A stretch of DNA of 64,000 bases, taken from Costus lasius. Lineage: Eukaryota; Streptophyta; Magnoliopsida; Zingiberales; Costaceae. Under the pieces are notes generated by a model. That model was not told the origin of the DNA and did not search any database. It saw only the letters and a list, made by a program, of their open reading frames with translations. The stretch covers positions 5,642,001 through 5,706,000 of the forward strand of contig JANVAS020000222.1 of NCBI GenBank assembly GCA_027563935.2. The letters run 5' to 3'. A program made the translations under genes and the position numbers. Each line of letters begins with the position of its first letter. The first letter of the stretch is position 1. Shown here piece after piece: positions 59,446 to 64,000 of this stretch.

Positions 59446-60150
59446 GGTGTTCGTTGCTGCAGGTATCTACAACAATGCAAGAACAGCAAGGTCAGTATCA
59501 ATGTTAAGAATCGATCAGGATTTAAGAAAGATTCTTTTCTCACTATTTTATCTGACTGAAAAATCCATTAAAATAGTCCGAAAGAGTAACACTCTTTTAG
59601 TGAGATGGGATCCAGATTTCATTCTTGGTCTCCGCGTCCCGCTCAGGCGAGATAAGATGCACAGAGAGTACAAGCACTAATCTCTGGTAGGCTGTCCCAG
59701 CCAATCGCCAACCCGTGCGATTCCCCTTCATCTGGGCAACCCAGCAGACTGTGCCAACTGAGTTGGTACAACACAGTCTCTGATCCCACAGATGGCTGCC
59801 TCCATGTGCTACCATATGCGCCACATATGTAGCCTACATGGTCAAGCTGACCCGACCTACTCCCTGGACCACCACGTGCTATGCTGAGCAATGAGAAGCG
59901 ATAAATCCCTTCTCTGTAACACGCAGGTGTAATCCCGCACCGTCTGAAGATAGATGGACGTGCCCACTGAGTGGGTACAACACGGCTCCAACGATAGTCA
60001 GAACAGTGAGGTTTCGCATCAGAAGGCTTACGAGCTTGATATTTTAGCGTTGGATTTTAACGGTCTTTTATCTTCTTCACTATCATGCAATTCCTATGGT
60101 GATAGCAGAGGATAAATAAATCATGCTATTCTACTTATATAAACAATAAA
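59446..60150 (-). other. Copia-5 leader, truncated
   Basis: Matches the copia-2 leader from the gag start out to about 29050. It stops at 60150, where gag/protease coding sequence of another copy begins, so the rest of the leader, primer site and 5' LTR of this unit are missing. Stem-loop sequences tgccaactgagttggta and gtgcccactgagtgggta are present. Confidence 0.85.
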
Positions 60151-60977
60151 CATGACCTCAGTCACGAATATACCTGAGCCAGAAGCGATGCTTCCCCTCT
60201 TATCTCCTTGGAGCGCTTTACAGTCCTTTTTCCAATGACCCAGCTGGCCACAGTGGAAACACCTGTATTCCTTGGACCGCTTCACCTTCTGCTTCAGAGC
60301 CTTGCTGTAGCTCTTGACAGGGGTCTTGCCCTTCTTCCCCTTCTTCTTGTTCCTGGAAGGAACCATTAAGACAGAGGTCGAAGGCTTTCCCTTCAGAGTC
60401 TCCTCGGAGTGAGGAGCATATTCAGCAGCTCTGCCGGAGTACAATCGATTTTGTTCATATTAAAATTAATAATGAACGCGTCGAATGAAGGCGGGAGAGA
60501 CTGCAGAATAATATCCACAGCAAGCTCCTGGTTGATGGTATGCCCCAGTTTCTCTAGAGCCTCCTTGTGCCCAATCATCTTGAGCACGTGAGCTCCCACT
60601 GGGCTCCCTTCAGCCAGTTTGCTCTGAAAGAAAAGCTTTGTCAGATTATAGCGCTCAGTTCTCGCCTGCGCAGCATACAGCATCTTGAGGTTTGCTATCA
60701 TTTCTATAGCAGACATATCCTCATGCTGACGCTGCAGCGGTGGCGTCATAGACGCTAGCATCAGGCAAGCGACATCAATGCTATCATTGACATGCTTTTC
60801 ATAGGCATCCCGAACCGCCCTTGCGGCGTTCGGAGCGGGCTGAGGCAGTATAGCCGTCTCGAGGACATACAGTTTCCTCTCTGCCTTAAGAACAATCTTA
60901 AGGTGTCCGAACCAGTCTGAGAAGTTTGGCCCAGCAAACTTCTCTCTTTCCAGTAGGGATCGCACATTGAAGCTCAT
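60151..60977 (-). pseudogene. Copia-6 gag fragment
   Basis: A second gag copy: start MSFNVRSLLEREK at 60977, open for about 190 codons, then a frameshift near 60405-60412 (a short deletion at the codons after NMLLT). The CCHC knuckle CFHCGQLGHWKKDC is in the other frame. Coding stops after VTEVM at 60151, the protease start, where it meets the copia-5 leader. No integrase, RT or RNase H. Confidence 0.88.
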
Positions 60978-62660
60978 GGTGTTCGTTGCTGCAGGTATCT
61001 ACAACAATGCAAGAACAGCAAGGTCAGTATCAATGTTAAGAATCAATCAGGACTTAAGAATGATTCTTTTTATCACTATTTTATCTGGCTGAAAAATCCA
61101 GCAAAACAGCCCGAAAGAGTAGAACTCTTTTAGTGAGATGGGATCCAGATTTCATACTTGGTCTCCGCGTCCCGCTCAGGCGAGATAAGATGCACAGAGA
61201 GTACAAGCACTAATTTCTGGTAGGCAGTCCCTGCCAATCGCCAACCCGTGCGATTCCCCTTCATCTGGGCAATCCAGCAGACTGTGCCAACTGAGTTGGT
61301 ACAATACAGTCTCTGACCCCACAGATGGCTGCCTCCATGTGCTACCATATGCGCCACATATGTAGCCTACACGGTCAAGCTAACCCGACCTACTCCTTGG
61401 ACCACCACGTGCTATGCTGAGCAACGAGAAGCGATAAATCCCTTCTCTGTAACACGCAGGTGTAATCCCGCACCATCTGAAGATAGATGGACGTGCCCAC
61501 TGAGTGGGTACAACACGGCTCCAACGATAGTCAGAACAATGAGGTTTCGCGTCAGAAGGCTTACGAGCTTGATATTTTAGCGTTGGATTTTAACGGTCTT
61601 TTATCTTCTTGACTATCATGCAATTCCTATGGTGATAGCAAAAGATAAACTCATGCAATTCTAATTATAAAAGCAATAAATAGAAAGCATGCTGATCTTA
61701 TGTGGTAAAAGCCCATTAAGCCTAAGTTAGACCTTAAATTAAACTTAAGTCTTCACTTGCTTTTCTGCATGGGGCTTTTGCTTCTTATCTGGCCCAACCC
61801 AGGGCCCAAGCGCCATCTGCAGCTCAGGTGCGCCTACCAGGGAAAATGCGCCTGGTCCCAGAGTCGAACCCTGGACCTCCCACCTGGTCAAGCCTCTGCT
61901 GCAAGCGCCTCTGCCAAGTGTGCTCTGTGCTCTTGTCTGATTAATTTACAAATTAATCTATCTAGACAAGATTGACTCGCAGGTCAATTACATTTTATAA
62001 ATTAAATGCAATGTGATGCGCAGATCACAATAAAAATTAATTTACAAATTTTAACCAAGCACGCAGGCCCCAGCACAGCACACATTAATTAGGCGTCCCA
62101 CATAAGATTAAATAAACAAGCATATGCTTACAATCAACATGTGATCCATTCATGAAAATAAAATTTTTCAAAAAACCCATTGGCATCAATTTTATTTTCC
62201 TTATGTGCCCTACTACCTTACAACGGTCCATTAATAGGGATCCACTCATCAGACCTAGTCAGATCCACTGCCCTTGCATGCACCAAGTCCTAACTGACTT
62301 GAGTCGACCCAGTGGTCAACTATGCATGCGCTAGGGCTGAACAACCTACATGAGTTTTGGCAAGCGGGTGTGACCCCGGGCCTAACTCATGCGTGTTCAC
62401 TAGTTGTCTCAACCAGACCTCGCTACACGCCTTTGATGCAGTCGACCTATAGCCACCTTATGCTTGCGCATAGGTGCCATCTGGTCGACCCATCTAGGCT
62501 GTCAGATGGTCTGATCAGACTAATTGGATCTTAACTAGAGATGACTTCACCCTACTAACCCGTCTAAGGGTTTAATGTAGGTGCGGCTTAGATCTAATGA
62601 TAGTCGCACATGTCATTAGGGTTTTTAGAAAAACAACTACAACAACATGATAGATGCGCT
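60978..62660 (-). other. Copia-6 leader, without primer site
   Basis: Full-style leader with both stem-loops and the cagcacagcacaca block near 62069-62082. The last stretch before the LTR, which in copia-2 holds about 170 bp and the primer site, is absent: the text gatgcgct meets the LTR directly. Confidence 0.8.
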
Positions 62661-64000
62661 TGAAGGAACCCCTAAAGCTAGGGGACTCGAAACCCTAAAC
62701 ATGCGCATCTAACAAGCATGGGCGGAAACAAGGGTTTCTAGGATCGCATATTAGAACCATATGATCAACTTTAGGATATGAGAGATCATACCATAGCCAT
62801 GAAGGGATGGCAACATGGAAGCAAAGAATCAATTGAATCTTCTCCAAAGGCTGTCGCACACAAGAGGAAGAAGGCCTACTCCTTTAGCGCGACTTGTGCT
62901 AGCAAGGCTCCAAAGTTTTCTTCTCGTATGGAAAGGAATGGAAGGATGAAGACTTGCTTGGCCGAACTTTCTCCAATGTGTTTTTCCACCTTCACACACC
63001 CGTGTGTCGTCGAGAGGAAGAGGCAAGAAGAATACCTCTCGAAAACGAAGTGGAGACGTTTTCATCAAACGTGGAGACGTTTTTCCAAAATGAAAAACCG
63101 ACTTCTAAAAATGGAAAGTCTTTGACTCCATACGTTCATGCGATCATCCTTGCGTTCACTCCAAGTGAACCGATCGCTCCTCTTTATTCTCTTTGAACCA
63201 AGCCACGGTTCAATTGCATTTGGTTCAATGACCAAACCAAATCAGCCCAAGCATGTAGTCCAGATCTAATTAAACCCTAAGGTTCTAGATCTGACCGTTC
63301 ATCTCTTGATGCTCTTGATCTCACCGATCTAGCATCAAAACTCTCGATCGAAGCTTACCGATCTCAAGCCCTAATCAATCAAACATGATCAGACCAGATC
63401 TCACCCACAATCAGAGATTCAATCCCTTTAAAACTGAACCCAAATAATTCAGTCCACACGATCTGACTTAAGTAAGCCATATCATCAAATTGTGCGACCC
63501 TAAGGGTTTCCTTTAAATGTCGGTAACGATAACTTACGTTATCACGATCAGTAAGGGGTATCTAGCAACACATCACTGTCTCCCGATATAAAGGAAAGAG
63601 TCTTCCAAGACTACACCCAAACCACAGCACAAGTGTGAATCTCCTTCACTAGGCATACATGTTTCCTTTGCCACTGGATGTTCTTATTGGACAAGCGTGT
63701 CAAGCCTGTAGTTCCAATATGATGAGCATGATTAGATCAGATGAACATAGTCATCTGGGTATGGCCATACACTTTCTCAATCATCTCATCCAGGGGGCCC
63801 CATTTAGAACATCACACTCCAATTAAGGAGACGGCAATCCTCTATCTATCACTAGTGCCCTAACCTGATTCAAGCTCACCATCCAAGATAGTCTATAATC
63901 ATTATGTTTCAAATGATATTGAACTACCTCAAAACAATGACAATCATCATTTAGAAAACACAAGTGATCTCAAGTCAGAGGAAATGTGCCACTTGTTACA
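62661..64000 (-). repeat. 5' LTR of copia-6, cut by the window end
   Basis: Starts tgaaggaacccc and follows the family-A LTR pattern (agtcttccaagact near 63599-63612, the gatataaagg TATA-like site near 63585) to the window edge. Its U5 end differs from the LTR at 51818, so the two outer LTRs of this complex may come from different elements. Confidence 0.85.

Overview
The window is nuclear DNA of a flowering plant. It is made almost wholly of LTR retrotransposons, nested and recombined into one another, and I see no host protein gene, rRNA, tRNA or CRISPR array. Plant origin follows from Tekay/Del-like Ty3/gypsy coding (with a C-terminal chromodomain-like segment), Ty1/copia polyproteins with initiator-Met-tRNA primer sites, and an Athila-type relic. 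The species cannot be named from this.

Layout. 1-2594: end of a minus-strand copia element (family A, 'copia-3': leader, primer site, 5' LTR with a 172-bp tandem duplication). 2595-4425 and 33469-37185: an older, decayed copia family (B), with an LTR / 52-bp remnant / LTR arrangement and a deleted gag-pol. 4426-33463: a young gypsy element on the minus strand (5-bp TSD AATGC, 3,037-bp LTRs). It carries two young full-length copia-A elements, each with its own 5-bp TSD: copia-1 (9437-18519, plus strand, splitting gypsy pol) and copia-2 (22793-31915, minus strand, splitting the gypsy 5' LTR). Both copia-A elements keep one open gag-pol frame (1291 and 1293 aa), paired LTRs with about 3-5 differences by eye, PBS and PPT.

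37186-41410: an Athila-like relic, minus strand, whose ORF1 carries four in-frame stops. 41416-51783: a composite of two copia-A copies (outer 'Y', inner 'X') inside that relic with TSD GAATC, joined at one end by patchwork filler DNA. 51818-64000: minus-strand copia-A material with a duplicated leader-gag segment. Its zinc-knuckle codons are interrupted by a 2,025-bp TG...CA insertion (TSD CAGCT) that contains a near-perfect inverted repeat with 403-bp arms and a 92-bp loop.

How it works together. Copia-1 and copia-2 look able to supply Gag, protease, integrase, reverse transcriptase and RNase H to the broken copies. The gypsy element is close to intact once its two insertions are set aside, but has a premature stop after integrase and changed protease and zinc-knuckle residues. 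Relative order read from nesting: family B and the Athila-like relic oldest; then the Y/X and copia-5/6 complexes; then gypsy; then copia-1 and copia-2. The observations I rate highest are the 403-bp hairpin, a pair of covarying stem-loops in every full copia-A leader checked, and the junctions that record how the composites formed.
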